A DNA stretch of 64,000 nucleotides from Eubacterium sp. (GCA_017445905.1 JAFSRX010000024.1:106764-170763); one strand, 5' to 3'. Shown: positions 19,141 through 27,462, numbered from the stretch's first letter. A program made the numbers and translations. The notes: a model not told the origin generated them from the letters alone.

Positions 19141-19180
19141 AAATAAAGGATGTCTCACTTAGTGAAACATCCTTTATTTC
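19141..19180. terminator. Bidirectional terminator after cotH-like gene
   Basis: AAATAAAGGATGT (19141-19153) pairs with ACATCCTTTATTT (19167-19179). It separates the convergent CotH operon from the small minus-strand gene. Confidence 0.9.
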
Positions 19181-19186
19181 ATCTTC

Positions 19187-19345
19187 TTATCTGCATCTTA
19201 CCCAGAAGGCAAGCTCACCGAGCTCGCTTCCGCTAAGCTCTCTTTTGAACGCAAAGCGAACAATATCTTTTCCATTTTTGCTAACGCTTACAACATAGTC
19301 CTTATGTTGGGTAACAGTATAACCGTTTTCAATTAATGTTGACAT
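19187..19345 (-). CDS. Small conserved-looking protein, 52 residues, downstream of lexA
   Basis: The protein runs MSTLIENGYTVTQHKDYVVS... to ...FWVRCR and ends 7 nt before the terminator. A perfect AAGGAGG site stands 7 nt before the ATG, stronger than at most genes here. The composition is balanced, with alternating beta-strand-like segments, and is not a shadow of another frame. It lies on the same strand as lexA, after a 170-nt spacer rich in hairpins. Family not recognised. It may be an SOS-linked small protein, but nothing in the sequence proves this. Confidence 0.6.
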   Translation of the reverse strand: MSTLIENGYTVTQHKDYVVSVSKNGKDIVRFAFKRELSGSELGELAFWVRCR

Positions 19346-19484
19346 AATCTTTCCTCCTTAAAATGTTGGGGTCGGCGTCCTTGGCGACCCATTAAAATCG
19401 GGTGCGGGTTATTCCCCTGCTAGGGGAAATGTCGAGCTTGCGAGACAAAAGGGTCTGGCGCCCGCTCCAAGGGTCCCGCCCGAA

Positions 19485-19512
19485 AACTCGGAACTCGGCA
19501 CTTGGGGCTCGC
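19485..19512 (-). repeat. Heptad array after lexA stop
   Basis: Read on the plus strand: AACTCGG, AACTCGG, CACTTGG, GGCTCGC. On the minus strand it begins right after the lexA stop codon (19516-19518). The adjoining 19360-19480 also holds a perfect TTCCCCT/AGGGGAA hairpin (19412-19428). Confidence 0.8.
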
Positions 19513-19515
19513 AAC

Positions 19516-20118
19516 TTATAAATCTTTAATAACTTTAACCGCAACACCCTGGATTATTAAATCTCCTTCAATGATTATATCATTGAGTCTTTCATTTTCG
19601 GGGTGAAGAATGAAGCGGTGATTTGCTCTGTCTGTATAAAATCTTTTGAGCGTTGTATCATCGCCGTAAAGGGCAACAACTATATCTCCTTCTCTTGCAG
19701 TCTGCTGACGTCTTATAACAACTAAATCGCCGTCATCAATTCCCGCGTTTATCATCGAATCTCCGCTTGCTCTGAGCATAAAGAATTCGCCGCTTCCAAG
19801 CATGGAGTAGGGGAGAGAGAAATAATCGGTTATGTTTTGCTCTGCGAAATTAAGAGGTCCGCAGGATATTGAACCAACAAGACCAACGGAAACGCATTGC
19901 TGATTATACTTCTCAGTAACCTCGGTTTTAATACTTCTCTCACCGCTGTATTCAATCTTGCCGGCGTCACGCAGTCTTTCAAGATATCTTTGAACAGTTG
20001 ACTTTCCGACTCCTAACTGAGAAGCGATTTCCCTTACTGTCGGAGATACTCCGTTTTCAAGATAAAACCTTTCAGCATAATCTTTTATTTCTGTTAAAAG
20101 TTCAGTATTTATGCCCAT
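19516..20118 (-). CDS. lexA: LexA SOS repressor
   Basis: A 200-residue repressor and self-cleaving serine protease. Residues ~1-65 form the winged helix (VSPTVREIASQLGVGKSTVQRYLERL). The cleavage site is Cys86-Gly87 (GSISCGPL) rather than the textbook Ala-Gly. The catalytic pair is Ser121 (ASGDSM) and Lys158 (DTTLKRF). I chose the ATG at 20118, which has GGAAG 8 nt upstream; a GTG at 20127 would abut that site. A 17-bp palindrome between promoter and gene suggests autoregulation. The next gene on this strand is the 52-residue protein. Confidence 0.94.
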   Translation of the reverse strand: MGINTELLTEIKDYAERFYLENGVSPTVREIASQLGVGKSTVQRYLERLRDAGKIEYSGERSIKTEVTEKYNQQCVSVGLVGSISCGPLNFAEQNITDYFSLPYSMLGSGEFFMLRASGDSMINAGIDDGDLVVIRRQQTAREGDIVVALYGDDTTLKRFYTDRANHRFILHPENERLNDIIIEGDLIIQGVAVKVIKDL

Positions 20119-20138
20119 TTTAAACACTTCCTTTAAAC

Positions 20139-20155
20139 TGGGACAATGTGTCCCA
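20139..20155. promoter_or_regulatory. Palindromic operator candidate of lexA
   Basis: TGGGACA-ATG-TGTCCCA is a perfect 7+7 palindrome lying between the -10 box and the ribosome site of lexA, an ideal position for autorepression. It does not match the Bacillus-type SOS box (GAAC-N4-GTTC). I found no second copy in this window. Confidence 0.6.
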
Positions 20156-20164
20156 TCTGAGATT

Positions 20165-20192
20165 ATTATAGCATGAATTATGAAATTGTCAA
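20165..20192 (-). promoter_or_regulatory. lexA promoter
   Basis: On the minus strand: TTGACA, 16-nt spacer, TATAAT. The operator palindrome begins 9 nt after the -10 box. Confidence 0.8.
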
Positions 20193-20268
20193 TACCTTTT
20201 TTACATTTTTTTGTAAATATTGTAACTTATTTGTAATTCTTTGTCAGACTATTGAGAAGGGTGCAGAA

Positions 20269-20328
20269 TTTCATTTTCTTGCGAGGGGGAGCTGTACAAT
20301 GGTACCGTCCCCCGAGCAAAAAATGAAA
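20269..20328. repeat. 60-bp palindromic element with GGGGGA/TCCCCC core
   Basis: An imperfect ~22-bp inverted repeat spans TTTCATTTTCTTGCGA...GAGCAAAAAATGAAA. The inner part pairs GGGGGA (20285-20290) with TCCCCC (20308-20313) and GTAC with GTAC around AATG. Similar in size to the GGGGACA elements at 56902 and 60849. No coding potential. Confidence 0.65.
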
Positions 20329-20334
20329 AACGCC

Positions 20335-20367
20335 AAAAACCCGAGAACGTTGAGTTCTCGGGTTTTT
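20335..20367 (-). terminator. Terminator of the SGNH hydrolase gene
   Basis: AAAAACCCGAGAAC (20335-20348) pairs perfectly with 20354-20367 around a 5-nt loop; A and T runs flank both sides. Apart from this, the lexA control sites and the palindromic element, the 20119-20484 gap holds nothing I can support. Confidence 0.9.
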
Positions 20368-20484
20368 AAGATAGATATCTTTATCAGGTGTATCAAATGC
20401 GGGTTGTCCGCCGACCTCTACAATTTGTGAACTTAACAATATCGGCGTGTTTATGCCTTTTGCCGAAAATCTGAGAGCGGGGGA

Positions 20485-21450
20485 TTAATCCTGCTCTTCT
20501 TTTTCTATAACTGTTGTTGAAGTTGTTGTTTTCTTGGCTGTCGTTTTAACCTTTATCTTTTTTAGTCTCTTTCTCAGATTTGATTTAACCGTGCTTTTTT
20601 CAAGCTTGTCAACAAGTTTTTTAGCTGCCTTAACCTTCTTTTCGGTTTTGCTTTTTTCCGCAGCCTTAACAGCCTTTTTAGCTTCGCTCTCCTTGAGCAT
20701 GAGTTTATCGGTGTATTTAACAAGCTGATTTGTCCATATTTTGTAAGCAGAATTTGTTAGATGGCAGTAATTGTCGCTTGCGTACTTTTTCTTGAGATGA
20801 CCTTTTTTATCATTAAGCTTTGATGAAACATCAATAAAATACATATCCTTATGCTCTTTGCAATATTCTTTCAGCTTTTCATTGAGCTTTTTGATATTCT
20901 TTGAATTAAGATATTTTCCCTGATGACTTGATGTAACACTCGTTGTGCTCTCAATAAAAATAACAACCTTCGGGTTAGCTTTTCGAATTCCTTTAAGATA
21001 TTCAACATAATCATCAAAAACAACATTTGCGTTTCCGTGGAAATCATTAGTTCCCATTGCGATGAAAACTCGATTGCATTTGCATTTCTTTATCGCTTTT
21101 TTAGCCTGCATCGGAGTTCCTTTATATGTAACCATCCATTTGCTTCGTGAGTGTTTATCATTATAAAAGGAATAGCATCCGCGAACAAGCATTGTCGGCT
21201 TGCCAACGGTTTTATATCCCTCGCTGTCGAAATACATTCTTTGACCAACGCCGATAGAGCTTCCGATGAATGCAGCCTTTTTAAAAAATGCCTTTCTCTG
21301 TTTTGATGTAACTTTTTTCTTTTTGCTGCTCATTAATAACGACTGAGTATAAGACAAAACTTCAGATCCCTGAGCGCTTGCATTAACAACTGCTCCAAAA
21401 GCAGAAATCATCATAATAACAGCTAAAAAAACAGATAAAACTTTTTTCAT
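20485..21450 (-). CDS. Secreted SGNH/GDSL-type hydrolase
   Basis: A 321-residue exported esterase-like protein. The signal peptide covers residues ~1-25 (MKKVLSVFLAVIMMISAFGA). Block I reads FIGSSIGVG, so the nucleophile is likely Ser65 in GSS instead of GDS. Block III is AMGTNDFH (oxyanion Asn), and the late Asp/His pair is in SDNYCHLT. Residues ~245-321 are a Lys/Glu-rich, probably coiled-coil or wall-binding tail. Such proteins often deacetylate cell-wall or exopolysaccharide sugars, but the substrate is unknown. Monocistronic, with its own consensus promoter and a terminator. Confidence 0.82.
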   Translation of the reverse strand: MKKVLSVFLAVIMMISAFGAVVNASAQGSEVLSYTQSLLMSSKKKKVTSKQRKAFFKKAAFIGSSIGVGQRMYFDSEGYKTVGKPTMLVRGCYSFYNDKHSRSKWMVTYKGTPMQAKKAIKKCKCNRVFIAMGTNDFHGNANVVFDDYVEYLKGIRKANPKVVIFIESTTSVTSSHQGKYLNSKNIKKLNEKLKEYCKEHKDMYFIDVSSKLNDKKGHLKKKYASDNYCHLTNSAYKIWTNQLVKYTDKLMLKESEAKKAVKAAEKSKTEKKVKAAKKLVDKLEKSTVKSNLRKRLKKIKVKTTAKKTTTSTTVIEKEEQD

Positions 21451-21484
21451 ATAATTCTCCAGAACATATTTATAGTTTAAAAAT

Positions 21485-21513
21485 ATTATATCAGTTATTT
21501 ATATTAGTGTCAA
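21485..21513 (-). promoter_or_regulatory. Consensus sigma-A promoter of the SGNH hydrolase gene
   Basis: TTGACA, 17 nt, TATAAT on the minus strand, matching the full consensus. Confidence 0.85.
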
Positions 21514-21543
21514 ATAACATAGGAATTGAGATAATAAAGATCA

Positions 21544-21571
21544 TTGACAGTTTGTTTTTGACTGCTACAAT
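21544..21571 (+). promoter_or_regulatory. Promoter of the restriction-modification pair
   Basis: TTGACA (21544-21549), 16 nt, TACAAT (21566-21571). It is divergent from the SGNH promoter. Confidence 0.65.
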
Positions 21572-21660
21572 AATAGACAATATGTGTTTCAGACTGATTT
21601 TTAGTTGAAAAGAAATAGTGATTATGATAAAATGATAGTAATAATATATTGGAGGATTTT

Positions 21661-22748
21661 ATGGAGTATCGCGATTGTATTAGAAAACTAGTAGAAAGGG
21701 TTGATATAAATTTGGCAGACTTTAGTTCAGAGAGAATTAGAGGAAATATGCCAACCCAAATATCTAGTGAGTTTTTAACTAATAAAGAGCAAGGGGATTG
21801 GGCAGAAAATACTCTGTTAAACGGAATTAACAATAATTCTAATAATCTTATTGCCGTCCATTACGGAAAAATGATGATATTAATGCTGGAGATGATGGAT
21901 TTAAAGAGTTCTTTGATGATTATCAGAATGAATTAGATACAATAGGCAAAAGACCAGATATTCTTATTTTTGAAAGAAAAGACTTTCCGTATGATACCTT
22001 TGATATATCGGGTTTTTCAAATGAACTTCTTGACTCATTGGTGCCAAAAGCAAAATGTGGTATTGAAGTTAGATCCAGTGCTTTTTTAATAGATAAGTAT
22101 GATAGTTATATGAATAAAAAGATTTCTGATGCTATCGAATCTGCTATGGAATCCAGAAACATAATTCTAAATCATTATAAAGATTTATTGATTTCGAAGG
22201 ACAAGGCTCTATTTGATGTTATTCAATCAATTTCACCTGAAAATATTCATGTCATTTCTTTTAAACACTATCCTTGGAAATCTACAAAGGAATTGTCTGA
22301 GTTATCAAATGAAATTAAAAAACTGAAATTAAGTATTAATGAAATATCAAAGAGAACATTCTTAAGTATTACACCAAAAGTTGAAGATTTAAAAGTTGTA
22401 TATACATGGGTTCAACGATATAATGTTCCACATTATTATATTCAGGTTTTCTTTGACAAAGCATTCGGAATTTCATTTGAGAAAATTCTAACTTTAATTG
22501 GCAATCCAAAGTTAGAAGGCAAAGAATACTTCATAGAATCCGATGTCAAAAATCAGGGGAAAACTACAATTAAAATTAATGCAAGTAATGAACATAACGT
22601 TTTAGAAAAAATATATCTTCCTGAGCATTATAGCGAAATGAAGGAATTAAACAGAGGAAGATTGTTATTTTATGTGAAATTTAAGGATAGCTTTTCTGTT
22701 ATTAATAAAGCTGAATTTGAAGAACTTTTAGGTTTTAAAATGGAGTAA
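21661..22748 (+). pseudogene. AccI-like type II restriction endonuclease, frameshifted
   Basis: The ATG at 21661 has GGAGG 5 nt upstream. The frame breaks at an A5 run (21866-21870, after codons for HYGK). One extra A restores a continuous product of 362 residues that reads on as GKNDDINAGDDGFKEFFDDYQ and joins the downstream frame ending at 22748. Downstream motifs KRPDILIF and CGIEVRSSAF resemble the Asp...Glu-x-x core of AccI-type PD-(D/E)xK nucleases, and the repaired length fits that family as I remember it. The methylase follows by 3 nt. Base composition is visibly AT-richer than its neighbours, suggesting transfer. A single-base sequencing error cannot be excluded. Confidence 0.68.
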
Positions 22749-22751
22749 AAA

Positions 22752-24266
22752 ATGAAATCTAAAAAGAAAGAATTAGGTCAATTCTTCACAGATCCGATAC
22801 TATCAGATTTTATGGTTAAATTGACAATTACAAAAGAAACTAAAAAAATGCTTGATCCTGCTGTTGGATTGGGTGCTTTTCCAAATACGGCAATTTCATA
22901 TAATCCTAATTTACAAATAACAGCTTGTGAAATTGATAGTACTATATCTGAAGAATTTGTTTCTAATAAAAGATACCCGTGTGAATTATTAGTTACTGAC
23001 TATCTGTCAACATCATTTGATAAAAAATTTGATGCAATTATTTGTAACCCACCTTATAACAAATTTCAACAGATTGAGAACAGAAAAAACTACATCTCTG
23101 ATTTTAAAAGCAAGTACAATATATCTTTGAGTGGATATTCTAATCTTTGTGTATATTTCCTTATAAAAAGCCTGAACGAATTAAATAAAGGAGGTTTATG
23201 CTGTTATATTATTCCATATGAATTTTTCAATACTGGTTATGGAGTAATAATAAAAGATTATATATTAAAATCTAATATGCTTAAATCTGTATATAGATTT
23301 GATAATTCGCTAAACCTATTTGATGATGCTATTACAACATCGTGTATTTTACTGTTTGAAAACAAGACACATCAAGAAATTGAATTTGTTAATATTTTGA
23401 ATATTGATGAGTTAAGATCGGGTAGGTTTGAGAACAAAAAAACATACAAATATACAAACCTTATAGCTGAAGAAAAATGGTTAAATTATTTTAATGTTTC
23501 AAATGATAAAACCAATTATAACAATATGGTAAAACTTTCAACTTTTGGAAGAGTTTCAAGAGGTATTGCGACAGGCGCAAATAGTTATTTTGCTTTAAAT
23601 AAAAGCCAAATCAATGATAACAAATTAAGCGATGCAGTTTGTTATCCCTGTATAACAAAAGCTCCTGATGTTAAAAATATGGTCTTCACTAAAGAAGATT
23701 TTGCAACACTTGTCAATTGCAATAAAAAGGTGTTTTTGTTTAAAGGTGTTAATGCAATTACTAAAGAAGATTATGAATATATAAAATATGGCGAAAGAAT
23801 AGGTGTTAACAAGACGTACTTAACAAGTCACCGACATCCTTGGTATTCACTAGAAAATAAAGATATTGCACCAATATGGATATGTGTATTTTGTAGAGGA
23901 AAACTAAAAATAATTCGGAACGAGGCAGGGATAAATAATTTAACAACTTTTCATGCTCTATACTTGTATAATAATGAATCTGACTTCTCAAATATTATGT
24001 TTTGCTATTTATTAACTCCATTAGCGCATGAGATATTTAAAGCATCAAGGAGAGAATATGGGGCTGGATTAACTAAGTTTGAACCAAATGACTTAAATGG
24101 TGCTAAAATGCTGGATTTAAGACTTTTATCTGGCTATGACAAAAATAGAATACTTAGTATCTACTCTCAAATTAAAAAGAATAATGACGAATCTTTAGTT
24201 TTAAAACTGGATGAAATTTTTAGAAAATACACTATGTTTCCAAAATCACAGAAAGATATTGTTTAA
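22752..24266 (+). CDS. N6-adenine DNA methyltransferase of a type II R-M system
   Basis: A 504-residue methylase. Motif I LDPAVGLGAF lies near residues 34-43, the acidic motif II Glu in CEIDS near 60-63, and catalytic motif IV NPPY at 99-102. The C-terminal ~250 residues should hold the target-recognition domain, as in Eco57I/AccI-like gamma-type enzymes. It protects host DNA from its partner nuclease, whose gene directly upstream is frameshifted here. The gene is intact, so host DNA would still be methylated. AT-rich like its partner. Recognition sequence cannot be read from the protein. Confidence 0.86.
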   Translation: MKSKKKELGQFFTDPILSDFMVKLTITKETKKMLDPAVGLGAFPNTAISYNPNLQITACEIDSTISEEFVSNKRYPCELLVTDYLSTSFDKKFDAIICNPPYNKFQQIENRKNYISDFKSKYNISLSGYSNLCVYFLIKSLNELNKGGLCCYIIPYEFFNTGYGVIIKDYILKSNMLKSVYRFDNSLNLFDDAITTSCILLFENKTHQEIEFVNILNIDELRSGRFENKKTYKYTNLIAEEKWLNYFNVSNDKTNYNNMVKLSTFGRVSRGIATGANSYFALNKSQINDNKLSDAVCYPCITKAPDVKNMVFTKEDFATLVNCNKKVFLFKGVNAITKEDYEYIKYGERIGVNKTYLTSHRHPWYSLENKDIAPIWICVFCRGKLKIIRNEAGINNLTTFHALYLYNNESDFSNIMFCYLLTPLAHEIFKASRREYGAGLTKFEPNDLNGAKMLDLRLLSGYDKNRILSIYSQIKKNNDESLVLKLDEIFRKYTMFPKSQKDIV

Positions 24267-24283
24267 TTGTTAAATAATGATAA

Positions 24284-24467
24284 AGACGGGACTTTATTCT
24301 CAACTACGAAACAGGTCGTCGAAGAGAGAACGACCATCCGACCAACGGTTCCCAAAATTTGTTATCGGCTTGGAGCGCCGACAGATTTTGACCATTCGGC
24401 AGTTCTTATTGCTCCCTTCATCTGCCACTGGCAGCGGTCGCAAACGAACCATTTCAAGTCCCGTTAT
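24284..24467. repeat. Inverted and direct echoes of the tRNA-Leu T arm
   Basis: AGACGGGACTT at 24284-24294 equals tRNA-Leu positions 24520-24530 (direct copy). CAAGTCCCGT at 24457-24466 is the reverse complement of the same arm (inverted copy). Between them is hairpin-rich sequence, for example CTGCCACTGGCAG and GGTCGT...ACGACC, with no protein I can support. Confidence 0.75.
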
Positions 24468-24475
24468 AGAAAGAA

Positions 24476-24511
24476 AAACACCAAACATCCGAATGGATGC
24501 TTGGTGTTTTT
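24476..24511 (-). terminator. Terminator of tRNA-Leu
   Basis: An imperfect stem AAACACCAAACATCC/GGATGCTTGGTGTTT around GAAT, with T runs, lies directly after the tRNA 3' end on the minus strand. Confidence 0.85.
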
Positions 24512-24595
24512 GGTGCGAGAGACGGGACTTGAACCCGTACGAGTCGCCCCACACGCCCCTCAAACGTGCGCGTCTGCCGATTCCGCCACTCTCGC
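24511..24595 (-). tRNA. tRNA-Leu (GAG anticodon)
   Basis: Class II tRNA on the minus strand beginning GCGAGAGTGGCGGAAT. The anticodon stem CACGT/GCGTG encloses TTGAGGG, giving GAG. The T arm has GGTTCAAGTCC, and CCA is encoded (24511-24513). Its T arm is echoed downstream in inverted and direct form. Confidence 0.95.
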
Positions 24596-24656
24596 GTCAA
24601 CGATAGAAATTATATCAAATGAATCGGTAATTGTCAACACTTTTTTTGAAATAAAA

Positions 24657-25328
24657 TCAAAAGTTTAACTGATCAATGATTTTTGTTATTTCTTCGGGAT
24701 TATCTATGATGAAAAACGGCTCTTCTTTTTCGAGCTCTTCCTTTGATCTGAAGCCCCAGGTAACGCCTATGGATTTAATACCTGCGTTTCTCGCTGTCTG
24801 CATATCAACATTGCTGTCGCCGATATAAATTGCTTCTTCACCCGAAATGCCCAGTGCTTTAAGTGTGTTCAGCGTACTGTCCGGTGCAGGCTTATGGGGA
24901 ACGCCTTCTTTAGCGCCGGTTATTAAATCAAAGGTGTTTTCATCAAACAGGTGATAAACCATGTCTTTTGCTGCGATGTCGGGCTTATTTGTTACAACTG
25001 CGAGTTTTATCTCTCTTTTTCTGAGAAGCTCTAACTGTTCTTTGATCCCGCTGTAAGCTTGTGCGTTATCGAGCTTGATTTTTGAATAAATTTCGCTTGT
25101 CTTTTTAAAAGCTGTATCAAGCTCGCTTTCGCTTAGAGTGTAATCAAAAGACCTTTCAACAAGTTTTTTCAACCCGTTGCCAACAAATCTTTTGTAATCT
25201 GAAACGTTCCAGTTATAATTCCTGCCATATTCATTTAAAACTGTATCGCAGGCGTTTTTTAAATCATCAATAGTATTAACGAGTGTTCCGTCTAAATCAA
25301 ATATAATTGCTTTAATCTTGTTTTCCAT
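24657..25328 (-). CDS. HAD-family phosphatase (phosphoglycolate phosphatase-like)
   Basis: A 223-residue HAD hydrolase. Motif I IIFDLDGTLVNT carries nucleophile Asp, motif II VVTNKP, the motif III Lys in PHKPAPD, and motif IV YIGDSNVDMQTA. The cap lies between residues ~15 and 85, as in Gph/PpaX proteins. It could hydrolyse phosphoglycolate or pyrophosphate. I use the ATG at 25328; a longer in-frame codon at 25367 falls in the heptad spacer. It is downstream of potD on the same strand and may share the operon transcript. Confidence 0.85.
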   Translation of the reverse strand: MENKIKAIIFDLDGTLVNTIDDLKNACDTVLNEYGRNYNWNVSDYKRFVGNGLKKLVERSFDYTLSESELDTAFKKTSEIYSKIKLDNAQAYSGIKEQLELLRKREIKLAVVTNKPDIAAKDMVYHLFDENTFDLITGAKEGVPHKPAPDSTLNTLKALGISGEEAIYIGDSNVDMQTARNAGIKSIGVTWGFRSKEELEKEEPFFIIDNPEEITKIIDQLNF

Positions 25329-25356
25329 AATTAATTGTCCGAGCGAAGCGAGTAAC

Positions 25357-25391
25357 CAAAACTCCACTTTCCGCTCTCAACATTCCAAACT
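25357..25391 (-). repeat. Heptad array after potD stop
   Basis: On the minus strand AGTTTGG, AATGTTG, AGAGCGG, AAAGTGG, AGTTTTGG follow, starting at the potD stop codon. Next comes CTCGCTTCGCTCGG, the small hairpin-like motif seen beside other heptad arrays. Confidence 0.7.
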
Positions 25392-26647
25392 TAATAAAGG
25401 TCGGATAAGTCCTGTTCCTTGCTTTTTCTTTTTTTGTTCATAATTGAAAAAATTAGAATAATGATAACGGAAAGTGCGATTATTGCCGAGGCAGTATAAA
25501 TCTTTCTTTCCTGTTTTTTGCTGTTAGATGAAAGCTTTCCGCTTTTAATCTCGGACCAAAGTGTGTTCTGAAGCTCAAGAATATTCTGAGGAAGGTTTTT
25601 GAAAACCTGGGATTTCGGAATCTTTTCAGGATATATAGCCTTACTTCCGTAAAGTGAGGATTCTTCGTTTTCAGAAACGGTTTTGTTTGGGGAGGCGTAA
25701 TAGATGTATTCCGCGTTATCAAATGCAACCGCAGGCTCGTGCATAAAGTTTATGAAAGCCTCTGCGCCTTTTTTGTTCTGTGAACATTTAGGAATACAAA
25801 AGGCATCAAAAAACTCGTTAACACCCTCGTCGGGGAAGCAGAAGCCGAGGTCGGGATTGTTTTCAATCATAAGCTCATAGTCGCCGGCATAGTAGGTTGC
25901 AAATGCGTATTCGCCGCTTTCCATAAGATTGAAAACCTCATCCATAATATAAACGGGATTAACGGAATCTTTCTGCTTTGCAAGAAGCTCCGCCGCCTTA
26001 ACCCAGTCGGCTTCATTCGTTGAGTTGAGGTCCTGATTCAGCATTGCCTGAGCAATGGCGAAAGCATCCCTTGAATTGTTGAACATCAAAACCTTGTTTT
26101 TGTACTGCTCATCCCATAAAACCGACCAGGAATGGGGCTCAGTTTTAACAAGTTTTTTATTATAAATCAAAACTGTTCTTCCTGTATTGAAACAAACTGT
26201 GTATTTCTGTTCAGAGTCAAAAAACAGCTTTTTATAACTATCGCTGATATATTTCATATTAGGAATATTGCTGTAGTCAAGTTCAAGCAGCATATTCTCA
26301 TCAATAAGTCGCTCAATCATATAGTCCGACGGAGCAATAACATCATACGAAACACCGCCGCCGATAAGTTTTGAATACATATTTTCATTTGATTCAAAAT
26401 TGGTGTAGTTAACATTTGCGCCCGTAAGACGTTCAAATTCAGTAACAGCATCCATAAGTCCATCGCTACCGTCTGCAATATATTCGCCCCAGTTATAAAC
26501 ATTAACTGTTGTTCCTTCAAGACCGAGGCTTTTATAATATTCTATAGTTTCATCGCTGAAATACTTATCCTTTGCAGATGCAAAAGCAGGGGACAAAACG
26601 CTTATAACAAGAAGTACCGAGCAAAGAAGGGATAACAGTTTTTTCAT
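25391..26647 (-). CDS. potD: Spermidine/putrescine-binding protein PotD, membrane-anchored
   Basis: Extracellular substrate-binding component of the polyamine ABC importer. A signal peptide covers residues ~1-25. The mature part has NVYNWGEYI, FERLTGANVNYTNFESNE and YDVIAPSDYMIERL, typical of PotD/PotF. Unusually it is anchored by a C-terminal helix (IYTASAIIALSVIIILIFSI) and a basic tail instead of a lipobox. ATG overlaps the potC stop codon by 4 nt. Last gene of potABCD. Confidence 0.92.
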   Translation of the reverse strand: MKKLLSLLCSVLLVISVLSPAFASAKDKYFSDETIEYYKSLGLEGTTVNVYNWGEYIADGSDGLMDAVTEFERLTGANVNYTNFESNENMYSKLIGGGVSYDVIAPSDYMIERLIDENMLLELDYSNIPNMKYISDSYKKLFFDSEQKYTVCFNTGRTVLIYNKKLVKTEPHSWSVLWDEQYKNKVLMFNNSRDAFAIAQAMLNQDLNSTNEADWVKAAELLAKQKDSVNPVYIMDEVFNLMESGEYAFATYYAGDYELMIENNPDLGFCFPDEGVNEFFDAFCIPKCSQNKKGAEAFINFMHEPAVAFDNAEYIYYASPNKTVSENEESSLYGSKAIYPEKIPKSQVFKNLPQNILELQNTLWSEIKSGKLSSNSKKQERKIYTASAIIALSVIIILIFSIMNKKRKSKEQDLSDLY

Positions 26648-27462
26648 TTCTTGCCCTCCTTTTTATCCGCCCTGCTTTGAGCGATATTCATAAATATGAG
26701 AAGTATTAAAATAACAATAAACATAAGGGTTGAAAGCGCAAACATATCGGGCTTAACCCTCTTTTTTGTAAGCGAGAAAATATAAATCGGAAGTGTCTGG
26801 AAAGACGGTCCGTTTGTAAAATACGAAATGATGAAATCATCAAGGGAAAGGGTAAAGCTCATAACAGCACCCGTTATAATTCCGCTCATAATTTCGGGCA
26901 TAACAACCTTGAAAAAGGCTTTAAGCGGTCTGCAGCCGAGGTCAACCGCCGCCTCATAAACATTCATATCAAACTGCCTAAGCTTAGGAATAACATTTAG
27001 TATTACATAAGGCAGACAGAAGGTAACGTGGGCAATAAGAAGCGTTGTAAAGCCTAAAACTTCATTCTGATGGATAAGAGTTCCCGCAAAAACAAAGAGA
27101 AGCATCATTGAAATACCCGTTACAATTTCAGGATTCATAAGCGGAATATTTGTTGCGCTCATCATTGCTCTTTTATATAGCTTATTTTTTGACAAAAAGA
27201 GTCCCACAGCCGCAAGTATTCCCAAAACAGTAGAAACCAAAGCGGTTACAACGGCAAGAATAACTGTGTTTTTTAGAGCGTCCATTGCAGCAGCATCGTG
27301 GAACATCTCTTTCCACCAGTAAGTTGAAAGTCCGCTCATCTGATAGGTGCTCGAGGATTTGTTGAAAGAGAAAACCGTCATAACAACTATCGGAGCATAG
27401 AGAAAAATGAATATCAAGCCCATATAGAGCTTTGATGTGAGAGAGGATTTTTTCTTTGTCAT
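26644..27462 (-). CDS. potC: Polyamine ABC transporter permease PotC
   Basis: A 272-residue integral membrane protein with six helices and the EAA loop EAAVDLGCRPLKAFFKVVMPEI that contacts the ATPase. It ends with a basic tail. It overlaps both potB and potD by 4 nt, so the operon is translationally coupled. The order potA-potB-potC-potD is the usual one. Confidence 0.93.
   Translation of the reverse strand: MTKKKSSLTSKLYMGLIFIFLYAPIVVMTVFSFNKSSSTYQMSGLSTYWWKEMFHDAAAMDALKNTVILAVVTALVSTVLGILAAVGLFLSKNKLYKRAMMSATNIPLMNPEIVTGISMMLLFVFAGTLIHQNEVLGFTTLLIAHVTFCLPYVILNVIPKLRQFDMNVYEAAVDLGCRPLKAFFKVVMPEIMSGIITGAVMSFTLSLDDFIISYFTNGPSFQTLPIYIFSLTKKRVKPDMFALSTLMFIVILILLIFMNIAQSRADKKEGKK

Noticed and set aside
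20173-20439. Small coding regions between lexA and the SGNH gene
   Set aside because: They run through the lexA promoter, a palindromic element and a terminator, without ribosome sites.
24284-24467. att site of a complete integrated element carrying the R-M genes
   Set aside because: No matching copy of the 11-nt repeat was seen near 21500 and no integrase is present.
24267-24668. Protein genes overlapping the tRNA-Leu region
   Set aside because: They cross the tRNA and its terminator; codon use and context do not support translation.
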